The notes under the pieces were generated by a model, which did not search any database, had not been told where the DNA came from, and worked only from the letters and a program-made list of their open reading frames with translations. A stretch of 64,000 nt of DNA. Source: Scedosporium boydii. Its lineage: Eukaryota; Ascomycota; Sordariomycetes; Microascales; Microascaceae. Below, piece by piece: positions 55,140 to 64,000 of this stretch (position 1 is the first letter of the stretch; each line of letters opens with the position of its first letter). A program made the translations under genes and the position numbers. The DNA lies in contig NJFT01000086.1 of assembly GCA_002221725.1 (NCBI GenBank), positions 62,001 through 126,000 of the forward strand, read 5' to 3'.

Positions 55140-57661
55140 TCACCACCGGTCAACATCGCCCCACCAACTATGCGCATCCAGTGTTTCAGGGTTTAGCAGT
55201 GTCTCAAAGTCTTCATCCAGGTTATACATCTCGTCCCACTGCCACGGCTGTGGATCGATCTTCGATGCATCGTCTTCCAGGGTCGAAACCAACGCAGGCG
55301 ATGGACTCGAATGCGAAGGCCGTTGCTGAGACGACGCATGAGTCAAATGAATCCGCTCTTCTGACTGTTTCCCCGTTGCCTCCCCATGTTCTGTACGTGG
55401 AGAGTCCGGTTCTACGTCGGGGCTGTCGTTGATGAAATTTGCCCTCCTTGTTAAATTTGACCGCTCGAGCTGTTGCCTCGACTCGGCTGTCCACAAGATA
55501 TCTGTTCGGCTCCTAGGGGCCGTTATCCTTTTGGCGAATTCCTGGTGCCTAGGGAATGGAGTGGAGGCCAAAGCCTCGAGATCTCGAAGCTACGAAGAGA
55601 AAAAAAAATTGTTAGGGGATAGGACTGTGAGCTTTCATACTGGAAAGCAGATTGCACTTACGTGGATCGATGTTACAGGGGAGGTGCCGAAGGCCTTCTT
55701 CACCGCCTCGAGGCAGGATTGCAGACGACTGTATGCCCTCCAGTCTTCTGTTTCAGATCGATCGGGAGTTGTAGAGTGTACAAAATGTAGAATAAAAGCG
55801 CTATGAAAAGCGCAGATGGCTAGGTCCGAGTCGAACAACGGCAGGTCGATGCGCAAATCGAGCAGCGCGCAGAGAATGTCGATGATGGCCTGAGCATGTT
55901 CGTTGCATCTGCGTCTCGCGTGCTCAATAAGGGAGGGTTCAATACCTTCAAGTATTCTCTGCGGGAGGGCCTTGTGGTATCCGTCCAGAAGCAGGCGGTA
56001 GATATCACAGTGGCACTGGTGCCACGACGTGTGCGCTAAGACATATCGAGGAAGCCAGCGGCCCTGCGCATGAACGCTGAGGTCATCAACGGAGTATTTA
56101 GGGCAAGCTTTAAGCGACAGACCTTCTTGGTCTAGCTTCGCCTGTATATCAGATATGGTGTCTACCACGGCTTGAATGGAACTCGTATGCGCGATGAAGG
56201 TTTTGTTAGCGCTAGTATTAGGCGTGAGCGAGTCGAAATAGTAAATAGGTAGTATGACAGGAGATTGGGTATTGCCCACCGTAGACAGGCATTCCTGAGA
56301 GTGAGCAGGCGTATGCACTGGGCAAGGGCGTTAAGCGGCGGCGTGCCCAGAGCGGTAACCGTTGCGTCTGGGTCGAAAAATTCCATTTCCACTGCCGTCC
56401 CATTCTCAAGGCAATCTTCAGGACAGGGTAATCGAATGTGCATAGTGCTGTCGTGGCAAAGCTTGAACTCCAATACGCCTCCAGACCAGGTCTTCTCCAA
56501 TGCCCAGATGGACCACATGATCCTTCTACGGATCTCCTGTTGCTCGAAGGGCAGCTGGGGGTGTTCGTAGTTAAGCCGTAGCGCGAAGGCAGACCTTGCT
56601 GCGAGGGCGATGAGCATAAAAGCTTTGGAGAATGAACGGGACTCCAAACTATGGTAGATTACTAATAGAAGAGCCTGTATCCTGAAAATAGATGGTTGAT
56701 CGAGATGCTTTATGACACGGCCTTCAGCTGCCGCAAGCCATTCTCGGCCACGATTAGGGTCAATCTGCCTTTTCGGAAAGTAGAGAGCAGCAATCCCGCA
56801 GATTGCGAGTACAAGGGCAAGGTCAACATCTCCAGTGGAGACAGCTCGGTTGACTGACGGGAGGTGCAGGAAAGAGTATCTCGGCAAGGGGTATAAGTGT
56901 TTGTAGACGTCCTCTATTGCAGAGCGTATAATGTGTCGTTCTGGGAAGCTGGAGCTGGAGCTGGAGCTGGTTGATTGATGGACGGTGAGACCCTGAGTAA
57001 ACCATACGGAGATGGGAGGTTTTCCTGGAACTTACAGGGGTGCCGGCGGAATTAGCAGTGGAATAGAGGAAGACGCAACAGGCGAGTTACTAGATATGGC
57101 TGGCAGAGCCTCGGTGTCTTCATATCCATGATCCCGGTCGCCAGCGTTGGGTCCCGGCGAGGCTCGTTGAGGGGTTAAATGGGATCCCGGTTGGCTGCAC
57201 ACGGGTGCTGGTTCTGAAGCCGCAGGTATCGGCGGCTCAGTGTGAGTATCGGGCGCTACTGCCACTGCCACTGCCCCATACACGCAGGTCTCCGCCCGCT
57301 GTATGCACCTCTCGCATGCTGGACTCTCCCCTGAACATTTCACCTTCCGGGCTCGGCAGCCCCGGCACGCCTGTGAAGCACGAAATCGTCTAACGTTACC
57401 CTGGGTACCAGGTCCATGCCCCAGGAGTGAGCAATCAAATCCCAAGCGCCGGCAGTTGTTACATCCACTCAGTTGCCGGTCACAGCGGACCTATGGGACC
57501 ATTAGAATTAGAAAATGGAAATGGTAAATGCTTGAAGACCTCGCCGAGGGGGGAAGAGCTTTCGAATGTCGGGAGGTGGGTGGAGACGCGGCACTCGCCT
57601 TCCGTGTTCTACATTGTACGCAAGCGAGGCTCCATTTGCCTGCTCCCCTTGCCGGCAACAT
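55140..57661 (-). CDS. Transcription factor with two tandem Zn2Cys6 motifs
   Basis: Five exons: 57599..57661, 57036..57490, 56280..56966, 55662..56211 and 55140..55589, about 734 residues. The first motif is split by an intron: ACVQCRTRK ends exon 1 and VRCDRQLSGCNNCRRLGFDC starts exon 2, giving a full six-cysteine cluster. Only about 20 residues later a second cluster follows, ACRGCRARKVKCSGESPACERC. The join needs a GC donor (AAG|GCGAGT). The middle part (RIMWSIWALEKTWSGG, IRLLTLRNACLR) is the fungal regulator homology domain (PF04082-like); the tail is acidic with Trp (PWQWDEMYNLDEDFE), a possible activation region. The exon 3 acceptor lies in a repeat and its exact position is uncertain. 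It lies between the sulfatase group and the fermentation genes. Confidence 0.8.
56949..56970. repeat. 6-bp tandem repeat forming alternative 3' splice sites
   Basis: CTGGAG-type units on the plus strand read CCAGCT on the transcript, giving four in-frame AG acceptors (exon starts 56966, 56960, 56954, 56948). The earlier AG at about 56995 would lead to a stop. Confidence 0.7.
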
Positions 57662-58163
57662 GGCGGGACGGATGCGGGATGTGGGAGATGTGGGAGATGT
57701 AAAGATTGGCTGTACGGGTGTGGGGAAATAAAGCGATCAATGATAAGTTGAACGGACCCCTGTTGGGTGCAGTACAGCAGAGAAATATCAAATCTGTAGG
57801 GCTAGAAACGGTGTTATCGGGTCATGTCGGGAGGGGTGAAAATAGGGGTAATTTCAATGTTCGAGATCCTCGGCGGCCTTGTATTTCAGGCACACATATT
57901 TCAGGCGTATGTGGCATCCGACACACCCCTTCTTGGACACAAGCTATTGTTACTACTCAGATGAAAGGCCTTTGTCGATAATACCGAATGATGGATGATT
58001 GAATTAGAGACATGCTAGGACAGTTCGTAGGTACATTGGATTCTTCATCCAGGATTAATAGGACGCCGAGCGTCCAGCCTGCTAACTAGCAACCGCCTCC
58101 ACAAAACCAATCCAAAAACGTATCCTAATATTGCTGTACAAATTCGGGAGAGACTTGAGCCCT
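57662..58163. other. Intergenic upstream of the regulator gene
   Basis: About 500 bases between the leftward regulator's start and the leftward pyruvate decarboxylase's stop. Short GATGTGGGA repeats near 57675-57700; nothing else seen. Confidence 0.4.
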
Positions 58164-59852
58164 CTATTCCTTGTTGTACGGACGGGCATTAGCTAGAGCC
58201 ACGTAGTGGCCCCAAGTAATCAGTTCCCTGGTGCAATCGTCCTGATCGATGGTGCACTCGATCAAGGTCGGTCCCGCCGTATTCTCCTTTCCAGCTTCAA
58301 TTGCCTTGGCCAGCTCCTCCTCCGTCTTCACCCTGAAACCCTTTGCGTGACCATCCTCGGCATTAAACATCTGCACCATGCCGGCATAGTCCCAATTCTT
58401 GATTCGGTTGTACAGACCATCGTGGATCTCCACCTCGATCGTGTAGCCCCGGTTGTTCATGAGGAAAATAATGATGGGCAGCCTGAGTCGAACCATTTGC
58501 GATACTTCTTGAACCGTCATTTGGAAAGACCCATCGCCAACCATCACAACGACGTGGCGATCGGGTGCACCGATGGCATACCCAAATGACGAAGGAATCG
58601 ACCAACCGATATGACCCCACTGCATCTCAATCTCAAACCGGGAGTCCTTGGGCAGCTTCATTTGCATACCGTTGAACCACGCATCGCCGGTCTCGACGAA
58701 GAGCGTCGACTCGGGTTTGAGCAACTGCTGAATCTGCCGGGCGATCTCGTGGCGCGTGAGAGCGAGACCTCTCTTCTCGGCAGGGACGGGGACTTTATCT
58801 GGGCGGATTCTAGCATATTCCACGATGGTTGAACGATTGGGCTTGACTTTCGTCGCGAGGAGAGATAGCAGCTCGGCCATCTGCACATGCCCGAAATCGG
58901 CGCCGGGAAACGTAACCCGGTCCAAATCGACCGTCAACAGGTTCTGACTCGTCGGTAGTGCCGTCCAGCCCGAGGTGCTATAGTCGGTGAACACCACGCC
59001 GACACCGATGACTCCGTCCGACCAGTTGACGATGGAATCTGCCCCCTCCGTACTAGCCTCCCCCCAGTATACGCCGACAAACTGGGGGTGATCCTCCGGG
59101 AAGAAACTCTTCGCGCCGGGCATGACCGCCACCGCACAACCTAGGGCGTTGGCGAGTTCCAAGAGTTGCGCCTCGGCGCGACCTGCACGAAGTTTGGGCC
59201 CGGCAAGTATCAATGGCTTTTGCCGATGATTGAGCCAGTCCGTAACGGCTTTCACAGCTGCCACCAGCGTCTCGGCATCGCTCCTCTCCGGTGCCACGAC
59301 TGCGCTGATAGGGCCCGGGGGTGCACATGGCGAATTGGAGAGGTTTGTGGGGATCTCGATGTAAGCCGGCTTCCGCGCCAGGAGTGCGCTTCGAATAGCA
59401 TGATCGATGAGCCGTGGCGCATCCTCCGGCCGGCGGATGGCGACTGCAGCGCAGGTGATCTTCTCGGCCATCTCGCGCTGGTATTCGAAATTATGCGTGC
59501 CCAAGGTATGGTGCAAAAGGTGGAATGCGCCGGCATCATTTGTGTTTGGGGACCCGCTGATGAGGATGACGGGGAGGTTTTCCGCGTATGCTCCTCCGAT
59601 ACCGTTAAACGCGGAGAACGCACCAACACTGAAGGTTACCACGGCTGCGGCAACACCTTTGGCTCGAGCGTATCCCTCGGCGGCAAAAGAGCAGTTCAGC
59701 TCATTGGCGCAGCCAATCTCCTCGAGTTTGGGGTGTTTTTGCAGCTTGTCGAGGAGAACGAGATTATAATCGCCGGGGACTACGAAGTGGCGTTCGATAC
59801 CAATTTGGGCGAGTCTCTCCGCGAGATAACTGCCGACGGTCCAAGTAGCCAT
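58164..59852 (-). CDS. Pyruvate decarboxylase
   Basis: An intronless 562-residue protein from ATG 59852. It converts pyruvate to acetaldehyde and CO2 with thiamine diphosphate. Asp28 (VVPGDYN), Glu51 (ANELNCSF) and the His114-His115 pair (FHLLHHTLG) fall at exactly the positions numbered in yeast and Zymomonas-type enzymes. The cofactor motif runs from VGDGSFQ to NNRGYTIE. The sequence follows the Zymomonas/plant/filamentous-fungus branch (TVGSYLAERLAQIG, SFFPEDHPQFVG, EMQWGHIGWSIPSSFGYA) rather than the Saccharomyces branch. Its neighbours to the right are D- and L-lactate dehydrogenases, which use the same substrate. An AT-rich tract (59944..59952) lies about 95 bases upstream of the start. 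Confidence 0.95.
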   Translation of the reverse strand: MATWTVGSYLAERLAQIGIERHFVVPGDYNLVLLDKLQKHPKLEEIGCANELNCSFAAEGYARAKGVAAAVVTFSVGAFSAFNGIGGAYAENLPVILISGSPNTNDAGAFHLLHHTLGTHNFEYQREMAEKITCAAVAIRRPEDAPRLIDHAIRSALLARKPAYIEIPTNLSNSPCAPPGPISAVVAPERSDAETLVAAVKAVTDWLNHRQKPLILAGPKLRAGRAEAQLLELANALGCAVAVMPGAKSFFPEDHPQFVGVYWGEASTEGADSIVNWSDGVIGVGVVFTDYSTSGWTALPTSQNLLTVDLDRVTFPGADFGHVQMAELLSLLATKVKPNRSTIVEYARIRPDKVPVPAEKRGLALTRHEIARQIQQLLKPESTLFVETGDAWFNGMQMKLPKDSRFEIEMQWGHIGWSIPSSFGYAIGAPDRHVVVMVGDGSFQMTVQEVSQMVRLRLPIIIFLMNNRGYTIEVEIHDGLYNRIKNWDYAGMVQMFNAEDGHAKGFRVKTEEELAKAIEAGKENTAGPTLIECTIDQDDCTRELITWGHYVALANARPYNKE

Positions 59853-60566
59853 GGTTCAAAAGGAGAGGTTAACTCGTGGTTTGAATTGGAATGAAAAATG
59901 TGGAAGTTGAAGCCGATAACTGGAAGAGAAATTTGAATACCAGCATATATATCGATTGGATTGAACTGGTCAGCACCGAAGCAAAGCCCGCCGTCTTTAT
60001 ATTTCACGGGCGCCCACACCCGCCGTGTGTCTTAGAGCAACCACACCTCTAGACGGAAGCAGGTCACATCACGGAGGTAGCTAACAAGCTATGCATCTGA
60101 CCTGATCCAACCTCGGGTGGCTCTATCTAGGTTGCACTTTGATTCTAAGACTCTGAGGGGGTTTGTCCGCTTCCATAACTATGATGAATGAAATGATGTG
60201 CTATGGTGCCTGATCACTGATCACCAAAATATCATTTGATTTCCAGTTTATCTCCCTTGCCATGGTCTCCGCAGTCGGCATGATGTCAACTCCGGTCTTC
60301 CGGTCCTCCGGGGCGCACGGTGGCTGGGGCTTGGTGGGCGGGAAATAACCCTCAATGGAGGACCCACACAACTTTATTGTCTTTACAGATGTATTAGAGT
60401 TCTACAAAGACCGGCCTGTTTTGACCAGAAGTTATATACGTTATGGATCAGATGGGAAGAGCACATCACGAGTTCTGGAGGCTTTAATATGGAAAGACAA
60501 ATGACATTCAGTATCCACGTATTCTTTCTATAGAGTCATATCTAAACTACATCACTATGGCGGTCT
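59853..60566. other. Intergenic, promoter of pyruvate decarboxylase
   Basis: About 710 bases between two leftward genes. TATATAT at 59945-59951 is the likely core promoter. Several CCTC/GAGG words but no clear operator. Confidence 0.45.
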
Positions 60567-61565
60567 TTAAACCCGCATCTGCTGGTTCGGTTTTCCGGCC
60601 CGGAAGTCGACTGCGTTTTGCAGAGTGACTTGGGCTATTGCGCCAAGAGCCTCTTCCGTGAAAAAGGCTTGGTGGCCAGTGACCAGGACATTCGGAAAAG
60701 TAATGAGGCGTTGGAACTTGTCATCTTTGATGACCATGCTCGACCGGTCTCGGAAAAACAAACTGGCCTCGTCCTCGTAAACGTCCATGGCCAAACCACC
60801 GAGAGTACCATTCTCTACAGCAGATATGACAGCCGATGTGTCCATAAGCCCACCGCGGCTGCTATTGACAAGAATCATGCCTGGCTTGACCGTGGCCAGA
60901 GTACGTTCATTAATGATATGGTGTGTCTCTGGGGTTAGAGGGGCATGCAGACAGAGGACATCGGACTTGGCGAAAAGCTCGTCGCGCTGCACGTATTTGA
61001 CGCCGAGCCCCTCAAGCTCCTTGTTTTGCACAACATCGTTGGCAATAACCTCACAGCCAAAGCCTAACTTGAAGGCTTTGGCTACCAAGCTGCCAATCCT
61101 TCCGGTTCCTAGGATACCGACGGTCCTGCCGTGAACATCGTGGCCAACCAGGCCATCTAGGGAGAAATTGTCCAATCGAACGCGTAGCCAGGCCTGACAA
61201 ATCTTTCGATCAAGAGCCAAGAATAACCCGACCGTGAACTCGGCGACAGAGAAGGGTGAGTACGCCGGGACGCGCAAGACGGTGACGCCGAGTTGCTTTG
61301 CAGCCTGCCTATCGACATTGTTGAAACCGGCACAGCGCAGTAGAACAAGTTTGGTCCCTCCCATTTCGAGCTGGCTCAAAACAGATGCGTCTACTGTGTC
61401 GTTGACGAACACGCACACTGCATCGAAACCCTTTGCCAAAACGGCGGTTTGCTCGTTGAGAGGGGCATCGTGGAAAACGAGGTGAAAATCGAGGCTAGCC
61501 TTGTCTTTGGCTCTGGTGAGCGAGGTCTCGTCGTAATGGTGAGTGCTAAAAATGGCGATCTTCAT
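60567..61565 (-). CDS. D-lactate dehydrogenase (LdhA-like 2-hydroxyacid dehydrogenase)
   Basis: An intronless 332-residue protein, close in length to E. coli LdhA (329). It reduces pyruvate to D-lactate with NADH. Along its whole length it follows LdhA: VCVFVNDTVD, LVLLRCAGFNNVD, RVPAYSPFSVAE, NFSLDGLVG, then the NAD site VGILGTGRIG. Catalytic residues are Arg in NSSRGG (about 237), Glu in DVYEDE (about 266) and His298 in TGHQAF. The phrase SLFFRDRSSMVIKDDKFQRL also matches the LdhA-type insertion. The usual VAEHA is VAEFT. It is divergent from the L-lactate dehydrogenase with about 480 bases between. Confidence 0.9.
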   Translation of the reverse strand: MKIAIFSTHHYDETSLTRAKDKASLDFHLVFHDAPLNEQTAVLAKGFDAVCVFVNDTVDASVLSQLEMGGTKLVLLRCAGFNNVDRQAAKQLGVTVLRVPAYSPFSVAEFTVGLFLALDRKICQAWLRVRLDNFSLDGLVGHDVHGRTVGILGTGRIGSLVAKAFKLGFGCEVIANDVVQNKELEGLGVKYVQRDELFAKSDVLCLHAPLTPETHHIINERTLATVKPGMILVNSSRGGLMDTSAVISAVENGTLGGLAMDVYEDEASLFFRDRSSMVIKDDKFQRLITFPNVLVTGHQAFFTEEALGAIAQVTLQNAVDFRAGKPNQQMRV

Positions 61566-62047
61566 GATGAGCGGATGTATGTAGTTTACTCCGGTGTGCG
61601 TGAGAAGCTCCGAAACAACAGAAGCAACTCTCCTCCTTCATGATATTATATATCTGAATACCCCGAAGCTTAATACAACATCAACTCACGAAGATCGGGA
61701 TTCCCTTGTGGAGTAAATACGAAAAAGCGGGTAACGCGAGAAAAGCCGCCGGATGTGGTGGAACATGAAGGGTGCATGCTTTTTTTTTCTCTTTTTCGTC
61801 ATCATAACGTGTTTTTAATGATCATACGACTGTCTAATGGGTGATAAGGAGAAAGGGCAGTCGAAACTGACATCATATATTATTGGAAATGAGATGGTTA
61901 CCTAGATAAATATATTCTGCAATGGTATGTCCAGTTCCGATTGCTGGGCAAGAACTCAATCTTGTGAAGACTGGTCATTCCGATGATAAGAAATATTCTC
62001 CAACACAATATACACCTTCTGACGACCGTCTCTTCCTAGCCGATACA
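61566..62047. promoter_or_regulatory. Shared divergent promoter of D- and L-lactate dehydrogenases
   Basis: 482 bases between the two start codons. A TATA-like GATATTATATATC lies about 80 bases upstream of the D-LDH start (61641-61653). A T-rich tract (61780-61798) is near the middle. A head-to-head layout suggests that both genes are switched together. Confidence 0.5.
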
Positions 62048-63125
62048 ATGGCAACCTCTACTATGAAAGCACCAAAAGGGGCCATTCACGAGCCTCTCAA
62101 GGTATCTAATCCCCTTTCCAGGCTACGATACTCAGTGCTAACTATTCACTCACCACAAGGCAGTGAAGATTGCCGTGGTAGGGACGGGTAACGTGGGCTC
62201 GTCAACCGCATATGGACTCCTCCTCGGGGGCCTGGCCGCTGAGATTGTCCTAGTGGATATCAACAAGCCCAGGGCCGAAGGAGAGGCGATGGACTTGAGC
62301 CACGCTTCGCCCTTCTCGCACGCGACTCGTGTTCGGGCAGGAGGCTATGCGGATTGTGCCGGTGCATCAGTCGTAGTCATAGCGGCCGGAATCAACCAGA
62401 AGCCAGGCCAGTCACGAATGGATCTAGTGCAGGCGAATGTTGCCATTTTCAAGACCGTTATCCCGGAGATCGTGCGTTACGCTCCGGACACTATTCTACT
62501 CGTCGCTACAAATCCTGTCGACATCCTTACCTACGTCACATGGAAGTTGTCGGGCTTTCCAACTCACCGTGTGATCGGATCCGGGACGGCCCTTGACACT
62601 GCTCGCTTCCGATTCGAGATCGGGCGGTATTACGGCGTGAACCCTGAAAGCGTCCACGCTGACATCATCGGCGAACACGGAGACACGGAGTTGCCGCTCT
62701 GGTCACTCTCCAGTATTTCTGGCATGCATCTGCCGGATTATTGTCACCATGCTGGGATTCAGTACGACAAAAAGGCCTTGACGGAGTGCTTTACGAACAC
62801 GAAGAACGCCGCCTACGAAATAATCAAGCGGAAGGGGTGGACGAACTATGGCGTGGCGACGGCACTTACGCGCATCGTTGAAACCATCCTACGGGATGAG
62901 GATACCCTGCTTCCGGTTTCTATGGTGGGGAAATTTGCTGGGGTCGAGGGCGTTGCCTTGAGTGTGCCTTGCAAGGTCACCCGACTTGGTGTATTCCACA
63001 CATTCACGCTCAAACTGAGTCCGGAAGAAGAGTCAGAGCTGCGGATGTCTGCTGAGAGTCTTAAATTAGTGCTTAAACAGGTTGAGCCTCATCTTGAGCA
63101 GAGCCGGGACAATGATTTACTCTAG
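62048..63125 (+). CDS. L-lactate dehydrogenase, bacterial-type
   Basis: Two exons, 62048..62101 and 62160..63125, with a 58-base phase-0 intron (branch site GCTAAC) give 339 residues. Exon 1 adds an 18-residue extension with no bacterial counterpart; exon 2 begins AVKIAVVGTGNVGSSTAYGLLL, the NAD-binding start. The pyruvate-specificity loop AGINQKPGQSRMDL has Gln where malate dehydrogenases have Arg. DTARFR holds the catalytic Asp and the substrate-binding Arg, and GEHGDTELPLW the catalytic His. The overall sequence (LVDINKPRAEGEAMDLSHA) resembles bacterial LDHs more than animal ones. L-LDH is uncommon in ascomycete moulds; with the adjacent D-LDH and pyruvate decarboxylase it forms a pyruvate-fermenting block. 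Confidence 0.92.
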
Positions 63126-64000
63126 AATAGTGCGGCAATCGCCAAATTCACAATTAAATGCCTGAGGCTTCATTAGAAACGTATCCAGCTGGTCTCCAAG
63201 ACTTCCATAATGCGAGTATGTAGCTGTGGTTGTAATTTACTTCGACACCCGTACAGCGCATGTGATCTCAGAGTCAAGGGACCAACACAGCCTCTCCGAC
63301 TCGTAAAAGCTCATGTCGTCCCGAACAAGATCCCGGAGGCCAGTGTTCCCGCCCGACCGCCTCCGGCCAAGAGGAGGTAAACCTGTGATCGATGAAAGCC
63401 GATTGTGGCAAGCAATTGATGCGGGTGAAGATTGGGTTGTTGAGCCCCGAAATATCTGAAACACAGGCCTTAGAGAACAGAGTCTTTTGTCCGGCGACTG
63501 GACACGCTAGTTTGGAGTAATAACTCTAGCGACATTGGCAGATAAGGCCCGAAAGATCCACGCTGTATACGTCATTTCCGCTTCCTCATGCCTCTAAACT
63601 TTCTAGAAGTTTAACCAAGACCCACCATCGCATTGGAGCTCACATGAGAATCTGTTGGAAGGGCTGGAAGGACCAGGAGAAATGGCGGAGAATTCATCAC
63701 GAAGACCGGAGAGTGTTGTGCTCTTTCGGTGGAGTCTGAAGAGCTTGATTGAGCAGTGTCAACCATGACGAAGGAGGTCCGTGATCAATTGACGGCGTAC
63801 GTCTGTCTCAGCCCACGATGACACGTCCGGAATAGCTTTTTTGCGGGGATTTCGGTTCCGACAGGGGATAGCTAAAAGCCGAGTTAATCTCAATTAAGGT
63901 TTGCCTATGATTTCACCGCAGAAAGAGCACGAGGTGGCTGAATCTCCAGGGAAAAGAAAAGTGCTTTCTTGGCTTTGCGGCGGTCCGAAAAGAAAAAAGA
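63126..64000. other. Right-end intergenic region
   Basis: About 875 bases to the window end. A short leftward ORF (63237..63464) has no recognised similarity. Nothing else seen. Confidence 0.35.

Overview
The window is nuclear DNA of a filamentous ascomycete (Pezizomycotina). Genes lie on both strands with no operons. Most are split by 50-110 base introns that start GTAAGT-like and end YAG, many with a CTAAC-type branch site. The families are typical of moulds: STAND/NACHT proteins with fungal N-terminal domains, a CFEM/Pth11-type receptor, Zn2Cys6 regulators, WSC and Apple-type secreted proteins, and an MpaB-like oxygenase. I cannot name the species. Exon joins below were worked out by hand from splice signals, reading phase and family resemblance.

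Left part (1-32.9 kb): a 5'-truncated PD-(D/E)XK nuclease-like gene; an AT-rich gap; an MpaB-like ER oxygenase; a riboflavin-kinase-fold protein whose catalytic Glu is missing; a six-exon secreted subtilisin-like protein with a WSC tail that has lost the nucleophile Ser and the oxyanion Asn; a frameshifted NACHT gene; a small-molecule kinase; a CFEM-GPCR; a large acidic conserved fungal membrane protein; a small secreted cysteine-rich protein; and an intact NACHT gene.

Middle (33-46.4 kb): two tandem but different 5S rRNA genes, a methyltransferase, then several genes that each carry one lesion (ZZ/AAA ATPase with in-frame TGA, a two-TM protein with a one-base frameshift, an APH-type kinase with in-frame TAA). 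Among them are an intact DUF4396 membrane protein, a zinc alcohol dehydrogenase, a probable DUF1772-like gene and an Apple/PAN-like membrane protein.

Right part (47.7-63.1 kb) looks metabolic and organised. A sulfatase and a sugar-type MFS transporter are divergent, followed by a second sulfatase. Then comes a regulator with two tandem Zn2Cys6 motifs, a pyruvate decarboxylase, and divergent D- and L-lactate dehydrogenases. The first group suggests uptake and desulfation of a sulfated sugar. The last three all act on pyruvate, with ethanol or lactate as outcome, and form a compact fermentation block whose LDHs look bacterial. Whether the two groups form one regulon is inference.
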